From: an uncultured Clostridia bacterium
Lineage (GTDB): Bacteria > Bacillota > Clostridia > Christensenellales > Borkfalkiaceae
Assembly: GCA_947627065.1 (NCBI GenBank)
Contig: CANQUN010000016.1
Location: forward strand, 1 to 32,908
Direction: 5' to 3'
DNA length: 32,908 bases
In this document: piece after piece, positions 23,499-32,113 of the stretch
Layout: each line of letters begins with the position of its first letter
Position numbering within the stretch: position 1 is the stretch's first letter
Program-made: the position numbers and the translations under genes
The notes under the pieces: generated by a model
Databases searched by the model: none
What the model saw: the letters and a program-made list of their open reading frames with translations, nothing else
What the model was told of the DNA's origin: nothing

Positions 23499-24635
23499 CT
23501 ACGCCTTGTAAATTACGTTGCCGCCCCTGACGGTCATGACTACGTTGAAGTTGCCGTCAAGCACGGTGAAGTCCGCCGCCTTGCCTTCCGCAATGCTGCC
23601 CCTCTCGTTGAAAATTCCCAGATTTTTAGCGGGATTGGCAGAAGCAAAATCCACCGCATCGGTAAACGGAACGCCGTTTTTGACCAGATTGGCGATTGCA
23701 ACATTCATTTTAAGCACGCTGCCCGCAAGTGCGCCGTTTGCAAGACGGGCCTCTCCGTTTTTAACGTACACGGTCTGGCCGCCGAGTTCGGAAACGCCGT
23801 CCGGCATCTGTTTGGCGCGCATGGCGTCGGTTATGAGAATAACCTTGTCGTGCGGTTTGTTTTTGATGACGAGTTTGATGGCGGGGACGGAAACGTGGAT
23901 GGTGTCGCAGATGAGTTCGCAGGTGTAACCGTCTATGAGCATGGCGCTGCCCGCAACGCCGATTTCCCTGTGGTGAATGCCCTTTTGGGCGTTGTATGTG
24001 TGCGTTACGCCCGTTGCGCCCCATGCGAAGGCGTTTACCATGTCCTTGTAGCCCGCGCCCGAGTGTCCCACGGAAACCCTGACGCCCAAGGACGCGAGAT
24101 GTCTGACGAACGCTTCGGCACCCTCTCTTTCGGGAGCCATGCTTACGATGCGGATGTTGCCGCCGCTTGCCGCGTTGTACTCGTCAAAGGCGGCGATGTC
24201 GGGCGAAACGACGTATTCAAGGGGCTGTGCGCCTATATAATCGGGCGAAATGAACGGCCCTTCGAGGTGAACGCCGAGAAGTTGCGCTCCCTCTCTTCTG
24301 TCCTTTTTTATGTAATTCCGCACCGCATTCATCGAATTGAGTATGTTCTGTTTGCTTTGCGTCATTGTGGTGGCGAGGAAGGCAACCGTGCCTTCACGCG
24401 CGAGCGCGTCGGAAATGGCCGTGAGGGCTTCCTCTGTTCCGTCCATGGCGTCCGAACCGGCGGCTCCGTGAATATGTTCGTCTATGAACCCCGGCACGAC
24501 GACGCAACCGCCGATTTCGCCGTAAGGTTCGTCCGCGGTTTTGCCGAGGCGGAACCTGCCGTTTTCCACGCAGAAAGAAGAACTCACGACGCCGCGTCCC
24601 TCAACGTAAACCTGCACATCGTTAAAGCCTTTCAT
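23499..24635 (-). CDS. nagA: N-acetylglucosamine-6-phosphate deacetylase
   Basis: NagA removes the acetyl group from GlcNAc-6-phosphate, in amino-sugar use and cell-wall recycling. The 378-residue amidohydrolase has HIH (55-57), the metal ligand Glu125 in EGPF, His191 in GHSGAGY, His212 in THTYNA, the HHRE segment (221-224) and catalytic Asp270 in TDAM. The frame runs 77 codons further upstream inside the HAD gene, but those residues are arginine-rich read-through; GGGAGG 5 bases before the ATG at 24635 and an ATGA overlap with the HAD stop fix the start. No nagB or sugar transporter is in the window. Confidence 0.94.
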   Translation of the reverse strand: MKGFNDVQVYVEGRGVVSSSFCVENGRFRLGKTADEPYGEIGGCVVVPGFIDEHIHGAAGSDAMDGTEEALTAISDALAREGTVAFLATTMTQSKQNILNSMNAVRNYIKKDRREGAQLLGVHLEGPFISPDYIGAQPLEYVVSPDIAAFDEYNAASGGNIRIVSMAPEREGAEAFVRHLASLGVRVSVGHSGAGYKDMVNAFAWGATGVTHTYNAQKGIHHREIGVAGSAMLIDGYTCELICDTIHVSVPAIKLVIKNKPHDKVILITDAMRAKQMPDGVSELGGQTVYVKNGEARLANGALAGSVLKMNVAIANLVKNGVPFTDAVDFASANPAKNLGIFNERGSIAEGKAADFTVLDGNFNVVMTVRGGNVIYKA

Positions 24636-25303
24636 ATTATCCTCCCATGAATAAATTCTGTCAATATAGTATCGAGTTCGGCCGTATTGGATACGAGAAT
24701 CTTTGCCCCATGTTCTCTGAGGACTTCCGCCGTGCGGTAGCCCCACGTTACCCCTACGAAATGCGCGCCGAGATTGGAGGCAAATTCGGCATCCGTTTCG
24801 CCGTCGCCTACGACCACGGCATCCTCCGCGGCCACGCCGAGACTTGCAAGGATCATCTCCCCGCATTCCTTTTGCGGTTTGTGGGCAAAGCCCTGCCTGT
24901 TGCCGTATATGTAATCGAAGCGGAAGTTTTTGAGATACTTGCCGCAGACGGCGTCGGTGGCGTCCTGCGGTTTGTTGGAAACCACGGCCGTCAGCGCACC
25001 CGCCTTGGCGATGTCCTTCAAAACTTCTGCCATTCCGTCGTACAGAACCGTTTTAGGCGAGCCGCACGAACCGTAAACGGAGTTGTAAACGGCAAGGGCG
25101 CGGTCGGTCATGTCCTTCATGCCCTCGGGCAGCGACCGCTCGACAAACTTACGCGCTCCGTTGCCTATGTAACGCTTGGCCTGCTCACGCGTTATGAGGG
25201 GAAAACCGAAAGAATCGAGCATGGCGTTCATGGAATCGGTCAGGTCTCCCGAGGTGTCAAGCAGGGTTCCGTCAAGGTCGAAAATTACGAGTTTATTTTT
25301 CAT
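24632..25303 (-). CDS. HAD-superfamily hydrolase, phosphoglycolate phosphatase-like
   Basis: A 223-residue haloacid dehalogenase phosphatase: catalytic DLDGT (9-13) with an alpha-helical cap, VVSNKP (motif II), and GDGETDAEFA (motif IV). Closest in style to Gph/PpaX enzymes that act on phosphoglycolate or pyrophosphate, but cap residues do not settle the substrate. The start overlaps the ynbB stop by 11 bases and the stop overlaps nagA by 4, so it is translationally coupled in the operon. 2-phosphoglycolate arises from DNA repair, which would suit the mutS-mutL neighbourhood, but this is only an inference. Confidence 0.85.
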   Translation of the reverse strand: MKNKLVIFDLDGTLLDTSGDLTDSMNAMLDSFGFPLITREQAKRYIGNGARKFVERSLPEGMKDMTDRALAVYNSVYGSCGSPKTVLYDGMAEVLKDIAKAGALTAVVSNKPQDATDAVCGKYLKNFRFDYIYGNRQGFAHKPQKECGEMILASLGVAAEDAVVVGDGETDAEFASNLGAHFVGVTWGYRTAEVLREHGAKILVSNTAELDTILTEFIHGRII

Positions 25304-26519
25304 TTTTCCTTAATTTCTCTAAAATTTTATCAGCCGCAATTATGCAGTGTTCAAAGGTAAGACCGCCCTGAACGTACGCCACGAAAGGCTCTTTTATCGG
25401 TGCGTCGGCCGAGAGTTCGATGGACGAACCTTGCACGAAGCACCCCGCCGCCATTATGACTTTGTGGGTGTAACCGGGCATATCCCACGGTTCGAGGGTT
25501 ACAAAACTGTCTATCGGAGATATTTCCTGAATGGATTGGATGAAGGCGACAAGTTCCTCCTCATTGCCGAATTTGACCGAGCGGGTTATGTCCGCGGGGA
25601 TTGTACCCGGGGCGGGCAGTGTTTCGTAACCTGCGGAGGCGACGACTTCGCCGATCAGCATGCTTCCGTCGACGGCCTGTTTTACGACGTGCGGCGCCAT
25701 GAACAGACCCTGAAAATAATATTGATAAGTGAAGGCGTAAGACCCCACCTCTCCGCCTACGGAGGGTGCGGTCAGCCTGTTTTCGGCAAGAATAACGTAC
25801 TTTTCCTTGCCCGCAACGTAACCGCCCGTGGGCGCGAGGCCTCCGCCCGCGTTTTTGATGAGAGATCCTGCCATGAGGTCGGCACCAACGTCGGTGGGTT
25901 CCTTGCATTCGACAAATTCTCCGTAACAGTTATCCACGAAAATGCAGCCGTTATAGCCGACAGCGCGGAGTGCGGCGAACGCCTCGCCGAGTTCGTCCAC
26001 CGTGAAGGACGGCCGCCACTCGTAGCCGCGCGAGCGCTGAAAGTAAACCATGGCGGGGTTGTTCTTGGCGGCGTAGTCGGCAACGGCCTTGACGTCGATC
26101 TTTCCGTTTTTGAGCGGAATGGATTGAAACTTGACGTTAAAGTCCTTCAAAGAGCCTATTCCTTGCCCGTTTATGACATCGGTCATCGTGTCGTAAGGCT
26201 GACCCGTGGCGGAGAGCAAGAGGTCGCCCGGCCTTAAAACGGCGAACAGCGCAAGCGAGATTGCGTGCGTGCCAGAGGCGATACTCGGGGACACGAGCGC
26301 CCGTTCGGCACCGAAAGCACGGGCGTAGACGTTGTTTAGGGCTTCACGCCCGTCCTTGTCGTAACCGTAGCCCGTGGTCGGCGCAAAGTGGCGCAGAGCT
26401 ATGCGCTCCCCGTTGAATGCGTCGAGAACTTTCTTTTGGTTGAACACGGCGGTCTCCGCCGTGATTTCAAACTGTTTTTGAAGTTTTTTAATTGCGTTTT
26501 GCGTTATTTTACCTATCAT
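25293..26519 (-). CDS. methionine gamma-lyase family PLP enzyme (YnbB-like)
   Basis: A 408-residue member of the Cys/Met-metabolism PLP family often labelled aluminium resistance protein. Visible features: the conserved N-terminal RHFAPTTGYGYDKDGREAL, VSPSIASGTHAI around the cofactor phosphate, and the probable PLP-lysine in SLIKNAGGGLAPTGGY near residue 222. Actual substrate is uncertain. It follows miaA with an ATGA overlap, as in many Firmicutes (miaA-ynbB). Confidence 0.88.
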   Translation of the reverse strand: MIGKITQNAIKKLQKQFEITAETAVFNQKKVLDAFNGERIALRHFAPTTGYGYDKDGREALNNVYARAFGAERALVSPSIASGTHAISLALFAVLRPGDLLLSATGQPYDTMTDVINGQGIGSLKDFNVKFQSIPLKNGKIDVKAVADYAAKNNPAMVYFQRSRGYEWRPSFTVDELGEAFAALRAVGYNGCIFVDNCYGEFVECKEPTDVGADLMAGSLIKNAGGGLAPTGGYVAGKEKYVILAENRLTAPSVGGEVGSYAFTYQYYFQGLFMAPHVVKQAVDGSMLIGEVVASAGYETLPAPGTIPADITRSVKFGNEEELVAFIQSIQEISPIDSFVTLEPWDMPGYTHKVIMAAGCFVQGSSIELSADAPIKEPFVAYVQGGLTFEHCIIAADKILEKLRKNEK

Positions 26520-27448
26520 TTTATCACACCGATATTTTCCGCTATTCGCTTGGCGATAAGCCGCGGTTCGTCCTTTTCAATCTCTTTAAGGCGGGCGTCC
26601 CGTTTGAAAAACGTGATCTGCCGCTTTGCGTAATGACGCGTGTTGAACTTGATGAGTTCGGCCATTTCTGTCTCGGTCATGCCCGTTTCAAGCCCTTCGG
26701 CGACCTCTTTATATCCTATGCCCTGCATGGATTGGGCGGTTTTGGGCACGCCCGACGCAAGCAGGCCTTCCACCTCGTCCACAAGCCCGTTTTTCATCAT
26801 TTCGTCCACCCTTTGGGATATGCGGGCGTACAATTCCTCTCTGGGGAAGGCGACCGAGAATGAACGGTAGTCGTAGCGCGGGACGTTTCCGTCGTTTATG
26901 TCGGACTTTTTCACGCCCGTCGTCTCGTAAATTTCGAGGGCGCGGACCACGCGTTTGACGTCGTTGGGATGAAGGGAAGCGGCCGACGCGGGGTCGACGG
27001 CGGCAAGTTGCGAATGTAGCCGTTCGTTGCCGTATTCCCTTGCAAAACTCGTCCATTTTTCCCTTACGGCGGGGTTTGCGGGGGTGTTGCCGTAACTTGC
27101 ACCGAAAAGAATCGAGTTGATATAAAAGCCCGTTCCGCCGCAGATTATGGGGATTTTACCCTGAGAAATTAACCTTTCCACGATGGGAATCGCGCCCTCG
27201 CGGTAATCGCCCACCGAATAACTCTGCCGAGGGTCGGCAACGTCAATCATGTGGTGAGCAACTCCCCTTTTCTCCTCCTCCGTGGGCTTGGCCGCGCCGA
27301 TGTTCAGTCCGCGGTACACGCATATCGAGTCTGCGGAGATAACCTCGCCGCCCACGAGGCGGGCGAGGTGCGCGGCGACCGCGGTCTTACCAGTTGCCGT
27401 CGGCCCGCATATAACGACGATTTTAGCTGAACTGTTATCCTTTGGCAT
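26516..27448 (-). CDS. miaA: tRNA dimethylallyltransferase MiaA
   Basis: MiaA adds an isopentenyl group to A37 of tRNAs reading UNN codons; MiaB, at the right end of the window, then methylthiolates it. P-loop GPTATGKT (15-22), ADSICVYRGLNIGAAKPT (39-56) and GGTGFYINSILFG are conserved, and 310 residues is full length. The ATG is preceded only by a weak GGA, 11 bases away, after a 100-base A/C-rich leader. Confidence 0.95.
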   Translation of the reverse strand: MPKDNSSAKIVVICGPTATGKTAVAAHLARLVGGEVISADSICVYRGLNIGAAKPTEEEKRGVAHHMIDVADPRQSYSVGDYREGAIPIVERLISQGKIPIICGGTGFYINSILFGASYGNTPANPAVREKWTSFAREYGNERLHSQLAAVDPASAASLHPNDVKRVVRALEIYETTGVKKSDINDGNVPRYDYRSFSVAFPREELYARISQRVDEMMKNGLVDEVEGLLASGVPKTAQSMQGIGYKEVAEGLETGMTETEMAELIKFNTRHYAKRQITFFKRDARLKEIEKDEPRLIAKRIAENIGVIK

Positions 27449-27548
27449 GTTTTGATTTCCGTTTGGGGTATGTTGTTGTTTTATGTTTTCTGTTGATTTT
27501 TGTTTGATTATTGTGATGTTTCAGGGTGTTTGTTGATTTTTACCATGA
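27449..27548 (-). promoter_or_regulatory. A/C-rich, G-poor leader between mutL and miaA
   Basis: On the coding strand this gap has 25 C and only 6 G in 100 bases, with two copies of AAAAATCAACA. It can form no stable hairpin. It could act as an unstructured ribosome-loading leader for miaA, or a Rho-loading site after mutL. It contains no promoter that I can identify. Confidence 0.4.
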
Positions 27549-29525
27549 TTATACTATTCTCTTGAACCATTTTTTGATTTCGGTGTTGGTGATGCGAACG
27601 GCGACGGGACGGCCGTGCGGGCACTTAAGCCCCATGTTTCCGTTGATTTTTGCCATGAGGGCGCGGATTTCTTCCTGCGAGAGCGAATAGCCCGCCTTTA
27701 TTGCCGCCTTGCAGGCGCGCTGGCACAACTTTTCTATTATGATTGCAGGGATTTTCTCTTGTCGGAAGGCGTTGTCCGAGAGTATGTCGGCAAAGAACAA
27801 ACCGAGATTCATGTCCGAAATTTCGAGCGGGACCTCGGTTATCTTGTAGGAATTTACGCCGAATTCCTCAATCCTAAAACCGATTTTTTCGAGATACTCC
27901 CTCCTCTCGAGGAAATAGCCGTTTTCGGAAACGTTGAGTTCGAGCACGTAAGGCAGGAGCAGCGGCTGGGTTTTCACCGTGCCGTTCAATGCGGATGAGT
28001 ACAGAGAATCGTAGATAAGTCTCTCATGAGCGGCGTGTTGGTCAATGAAAAATAAATCGTCGTCCTTTTCGAATATCAGGTAGGTCTTGAAGGCCTGCCC
28101 TATGTAGATGTAGTCGCTGCCGACGCCGAGATTCCCCTGCTCTGCGGAAGCGGTCTCGCCCCAAAAAACTGCGGCGTTTTCTTTTTCTGCGCCGCTTGTT
28201 TCGGCTTGCGTATCGGCGGAAGGGGCTTGGGCACGCTCGGCCTCGGCCTTCTTGCGCTCGAGTTCCTCTATGTACTTCTTGTTTTCGGCAAAGATGTCAA
28301 CGGCGGGTTCGGATTTACGCTCCTTCGCGTACCCGCTGTCCATGACGACGGCGCGGGAAAGTGAAAAATTATCCCTCATGCCGCCGTATTCGACGCCGAT
28401 GTACACGTCCTTTTCCGTATCGGAATACGTTGAATTTGATTTGCCAAAATCGCTTTTATCATAATTGATTTTATCACATTTTGCGTCTGACGTAACAGGT
28501 TGTTCGGGCACGGATTCGCCCATAACTATGTCAAGAGCTTCGTCCGAGCCGTCGAGGACCTTGGACACCGTGGAGTAGACCGCGCCGTAGACCACCTGAT
28601 TGTTTTTGAAACGGACGTCCGTCTTGTTGGGATGGACGTTTACGTCAACGGCTTCGGTGGGAACGGTGAGGCTGAGCGCGTAAAACGGGTACTGCCTTTT
28701 CATGAGGTACGCCCGATAGGCGTTTTGCATGGCCGACGAAACGGTGGCGTTTATGACGTATCTGCCGTTGACGACGAGGGTCTGGTAGGTTCTGTTGGGT
28801 TTGGTGAAATTGTGCTTTCCTATGTACCCTTCTATGCGTATTCCGTTCTTTTCGGACGAAATTTTGAGGCAGTTCCTGACCGTGGACGCGCCGTAAACGG
28901 AGATGAGCGCCTCTTCCGCTCCCCCGCCGTAAGACTGCAAGACGAGTTTGTCGTCGGCGTAAAACTTGAACGAAACGCCGGGATTTGCGATGACAAGCCT
29001 GTCTATCATGTCGGTAATGTCGGCCTCCTCCGCGCGGCTGCTCTTCAAAAAGCCCGCACGCACGGGCGTGTTGTAGAACAGACTGTCTACGGTTATCCTC
29101 GTGCCTTTGTTGCAAGGGGCGTCCTCCACTTCGGAAATCACGCCGCCCTCCGCTTTGACGGTGGCGCCGTACTCCTGATTTTCGGGCTTGGAAACGACGG
29201 TAACTTTGGAGACCGAAGCGATGCTTGCAAGCGCCTCTCCACGAAAGCCCAAAGTCATTATTCTGTCAAGGTCGTCAATACCCGAAATTTTGCTTGTTGC
29301 GTGTGGTAAAAAGGCTTTTTTAAGTTCTCCTTTGTCTATTCCGCAGCCGTCGTCCTCCACGCAGACGCGGTCCTTTCCGCCGTTCCATATCGAGACGGTT
29401 ATCGCGGTAGCGCCCGCGTCGACGGAATTTTCCACCAACTCCTTGACTACCGAAAAGGGCCGTTCGACGACTTCGCCCGCGGCGATCCTGTTGTATACGC
29501 TCTTGTCGAGCACGTTTATCTTCAT
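27549..29525 (-). CDS. mutL: DNA mismatch repair protein MutL
   Basis: MutL links MutS mismatch recognition to strand incision. The GHKL ATPase motifs are complete: VENSVDAGAT (31-40), DDGCGI (58-63), ATSK (76-79), GFRGEAL (93-99). The C-terminal endonuclease domain carries DQHAAHERLIYD (near residue 493), ACKAAIKAG, CPHGRP and WFKR, so it is the nicking type found in bacteria without MutH. The last acidic residue of the DQHA(x)2E(x)4E motif is Asp rather than Glu. A variable linker (about 340-470) contains much Lys/Glu/Ala. The ATG overlaps the mutS stop by 4 bases. Confidence 0.96.
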   Translation of the reverse strand: MKINVLDKSVYNRIAAGEVVERPFSVVKELVENSVDAGATAITVSIWNGGKDRVCVEDDGCGIDKGELKKAFLPHATSKISGIDDLDRIMTLGFRGEALASIASVSKVTVVSKPENQEYGATVKAEGGVISEVEDAPCNKGTRITVDSLFYNTPVRAGFLKSSRAEEADITDMIDRLVIANPGVSFKFYADDKLVLQSYGGGAEEALISVYGASTVRNCLKISSEKNGIRIEGYIGKHNFTKPNRTYQTLVVNGRYVINATVSSAMQNAYRAYLMKRQYPFYALSLTVPTEAVDVNVHPNKTDVRFKNNQVVYGAVYSTVSKVLDGSDEALDIVMGESVPEQPVTSDAKCDKINYDKSDFGKSNSTYSDTEKDVYIGVEYGGMRDNFSLSRAVVMDSGYAKERKSEPAVDIFAENKKYIEELERKKAEAERAQAPSADTQAETSGAEKENAAVFWGETASAEQGNLGVGSDYIYIGQAFKTYLIFEKDDDLFFIDQHAAHERLIYDSLYSSALNGTVKTQPLLLPYVLELNVSENGYFLERREYLEKIGFRIEEFGVNSYKITEVPLEISDMNLGLFFADILSDNAFRQEKIPAIIIEKLCQRACKAAIKAGYSLSQEEIRALMAKINGNMGLKCPHGRPVAVRITNTEIKKWFKRIV

Positions 29526-32113
29526 CGGCTGACCTTCTCCTTGATATCTGCGAGTATGTTGAACGCCTGCATGGGGCTTATGTTGTCCATGTCGAGTTCG
29601 GAAATGATGTTTTCCACTTCCGAACGGGGTTTTTCATCGGGTTCCGCCGCCGCGGCCGCGGTGCGCAGGCCGTTTTTGGCAAGGTCGTTTTTCTCGAGGT
29701 CTTTGAGGATGCTCCTCGCCCTCGACGTTACGCTTTCGGGAATACCCGCGAGAGACGCGACCTCTATGCCGAAACTCCTGTTTGCCCCGCCGCGCATGAT
29801 CTTTCTGAGGAAAACGATTGAATTATTTAACTCTTTGACTGTTATTTTGTAGTTTTTGACTCCTTCGAGAACTCCTTCGAGTTCGGTAAGTTCGTGGTAA
29901 TGCGTGGCGAACAGCGTTTTTGCGCGTATCTTTTGCGTGACGTATTCCACCACCGCCCACGCTATGCTAAGCCCGTCGAAAGTGCTGGTCCCCCTGCCCA
30001 CTTCGTCGAGCACGAGCAGGCTCTTTTCGGTTGCGTGCAGGAGAATGGAAGCGACTTCTGTCATTTCCACCATGAACGTGGACTGGTCGAAAACGAGGTT
30101 GTCGCTTGCGCCGACACGCGTGTATATCCTGTCGGTTATGGGAACAGAAGCCGAAACGCAGGGCACGAACGAGCCGATGTGCGCCATGAGCACGATGAGC
30201 GCGGTCTGTCGCATGTACGTACTCTTGCCCGCCATGTTGGGACCCGTGATGACCATGGTGCGGTTTTCGTAGTTGTCGAGCAGCGTGTCGTTGGCGACGA
30301 ACGGTTCCTTGGAGACCATCTCGACGACGGGGTGCCTGCCCCCGACTATGTTGAGCGCCCCGTCCGACAAGACGAGTTCGGGACGCTTGTAATTGTTGTT
30401 TTTCGCGACCTCTGCCAAAGAGGCGACGCAATCGAGACAGGCAATGGCTTTTGCGGTGCTCCTCAGTGCCGAAATCCTTTGTGAAAGCGTCTCTTTTATA
30501 TCGTCGAAAATTTCCGCCTCGAGTTTCAGCGCACGCTCCTCGCCCGTAAGAATCTTCTCCTCGAGGGTCTTTAATTCCTCGGTAACGTACCTTTCGGCAT
30601 TGGCGAGCGTCTGCTTGCGGATGTAGTTGTAAGGGACGTATTCCTTGAAGGAATTGGTTATCTCTATGTAATATCCGAACACCCTGTTGTAACCGATGCG
30701 GAGGTTGCGGATGCCCGTCCTCTCCCGCTCGGCGGCTTCCATCTTGACGAGCATGTCCTTGACGTTGCTCTTGAGTTCGCGCAGTTCGTCAAGTTCTTTG
30801 TTGAAGCCTTTTTTGATGTATCCGCCGTCCTTGGTCATGGTGGAAGCGTCCTCGGACACGGCGTCTCTCAGCAGTTTGGCAAGCGTGCCGTAATCGCCGA
30901 TTCTTGCCAAAATGTCTTTTATTATCTGCGATTTCATGCCGCTCAAATTGAACGTTATGCTCGGGAGCATATCGAGCGACATTCCGAGGGACACGCAGTC
31001 TCTAGGCGTAACGTTGCCGTTGGATATTCTGCCCGCAAGCCGCTCTATGTCGCTGACGGAGGACAGCAGTTCCCTCACGCCCTGTCTCACGAGCGTGTTG
31101 GAGCAGAGTTCCGCCACTCCGTCCAGACGGTAATTTATCTTTTCCACGCTCTGCAAGGGGTGCAGAAGCCATGAAAAGAGGTTTCTCGCCCCCATGCCCG
31201 TGCACGTTCTGTCAAGCACCCACAGCAGCGAACCGTAACGCTTTCCGTCCCGCATGGTGGCGGTGAGTTCGAGATTTCTGATGGCGTTGGCGTCAAGCAC
31301 CATGTATTCGCCCTTTTCTTCAACCATCAGTTTGTCTATATTTTTGAGCGAATGCTTTTGCGTTTCTTTGAGGTATTCTATGAGCGCGCCCGCCGCCGAA
31401 ACGAGAGAATTGCGCCCCTCAAGCCCGTAAGCCGCGAGAGAGGCGACGCCGAATTGCTCCTTGAGGGATTTTTCGGCCGAGGAAAAAACAAAGGCAAAAT
31501 CTCGGAAAATGGAAAATTTTGGCAAGACGTTGTGCCTGACGGCGGCAAATTCGCCCGAGCGTTCAAACGCGTCTCCGTTGCAGATTATCTCAACGGGGCT
31601 GACGCGCACGGCAAGGTCTAAAAAAGCGTCCTCGGCACGTTCGCCCGTAAAGCCTGCGGCGAAGAAGTCGCCCGTGGTTATATCCGCCCACGCGCAGGCG
31701 TAATTCCCCCCTTTGAGAAACACCGACATGATGAAGTTGTTGGCCTTTTCGTCGAGGAGGGCGCTGTCTATCATGGTACCCGCGGACACCACGCGTATCA
31801 CGTCGCGCTCCACGAGACCCTTGCCGCCCGGTTCGGTGAGTTGTTCGCAGATGGCCACCTTTTCCCCGAGAGACACGAGTTTGGCTATGTAAGTCTCCGA
31901 AGCGTGGTAGGGTATCCCGCACATTGGGGCGCGTTCTTCAAGGCCGCAGTCCCTGCCCGTGAGCGTGAGGTCGAGCATTGCGCTGACCTTTTTGGCGTCG
32001 TCGAAGAACATCTCGTAAAAGTCGCCGAGACGGTAAAACAAAATGCAGTCCTTGTACTTTTCCTTAACCTGCAGATAATGCTGCATCATGGGAGACAGCG
32101 TCATTTTTTCCAT
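29522..32113 (-). CDS. mutS: DNA mismatch repair protein MutS
   Basis: MutS detects mismatches and small loops. The 863-residue protein has the mismatch-wedge motif GDFYE (30-34), connector, lever and clamp domains, and the ABC-type ATPase: TGPNMAGKST (near 625), DEVGRGTSTFDG, FATHYHELTEL. Two starts are possible: ATG at 32113 (GGTGA 6 bases upstream) or ATG at 32104, which overlaps the miaB stop as ATGA and gives a typical MTLSPMMQHYL beginning; I list the longer one. A beta-clamp type C-terminal tail with a helix is present. Confidence 0.97.
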   Translation of the reverse strand: MEKMTLSPMMQHYLQVKEKYKDCILFYRLGDFYEMFFDDAKKVSAMLDLTLTGRDCGLEERAPMCGIPYHASETYIAKLVSLGEKVAICEQLTEPGGKGLVERDVIRVVSAGTMIDSALLDEKANNFIMSVFLKGGNYACAWADITTGDFFAAGFTGERAEDAFLDLAVRVSPVEIICNGDAFERSGEFAAVRHNVLPKFSIFRDFAFVFSSAEKSLKEQFGVASLAAYGLEGRNSLVSAAGALIEYLKETQKHSLKNIDKLMVEEKGEYMVLDANAIRNLELTATMRDGKRYGSLLWVLDRTCTGMGARNLFSWLLHPLQSVEKINYRLDGVAELCSNTLVRQGVRELLSSVSDIERLAGRISNGNVTPRDCVSLGMSLDMLPSITFNLSGMKSQIIKDILARIGDYGTLAKLLRDAVSEDASTMTKDGGYIKKGFNKELDELRELKSNVKDMLVKMEAAERERTGIRNLRIGYNRVFGYYIEITNSFKEYVPYNYIRKQTLANAERYVTEELKTLEEKILTGEERALKLEAEIFDDIKETLSQRISALRSTAKAIACLDCVASLAEVAKNNNYKRPELVLSDGALNIVGGRHPVVEMVSKEPFVANDTLLDNYENRTMVITGPNMAGKSTYMRQTALIVLMAHIGSFVPCVSASVPITDRIYTRVGASDNLVFDQSTFMVEMTEVASILLHATEKSLLVLDEVGRGTSTFDGLSIAWAVVEYVTQKIRAKTLFATHYHELTELEGVLEGVKNYKITVKELNNSIVFLRKIMRGGANRSFGIEVASLAGIPESVTSRARSILKDLEKNDLAKNGLRTAAAAAEPDEKPRSEVENIISELDMDNISPMQAFNILADIKEKVSR

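Noticed and set aside
24636-24866. 77-codon N-terminal extension of nagA
   Set aside because: The extension is arginine/glycine-rich, overlaps the HAD gene in another frame, and a strong GGGAGG site fixes the start at 24635.
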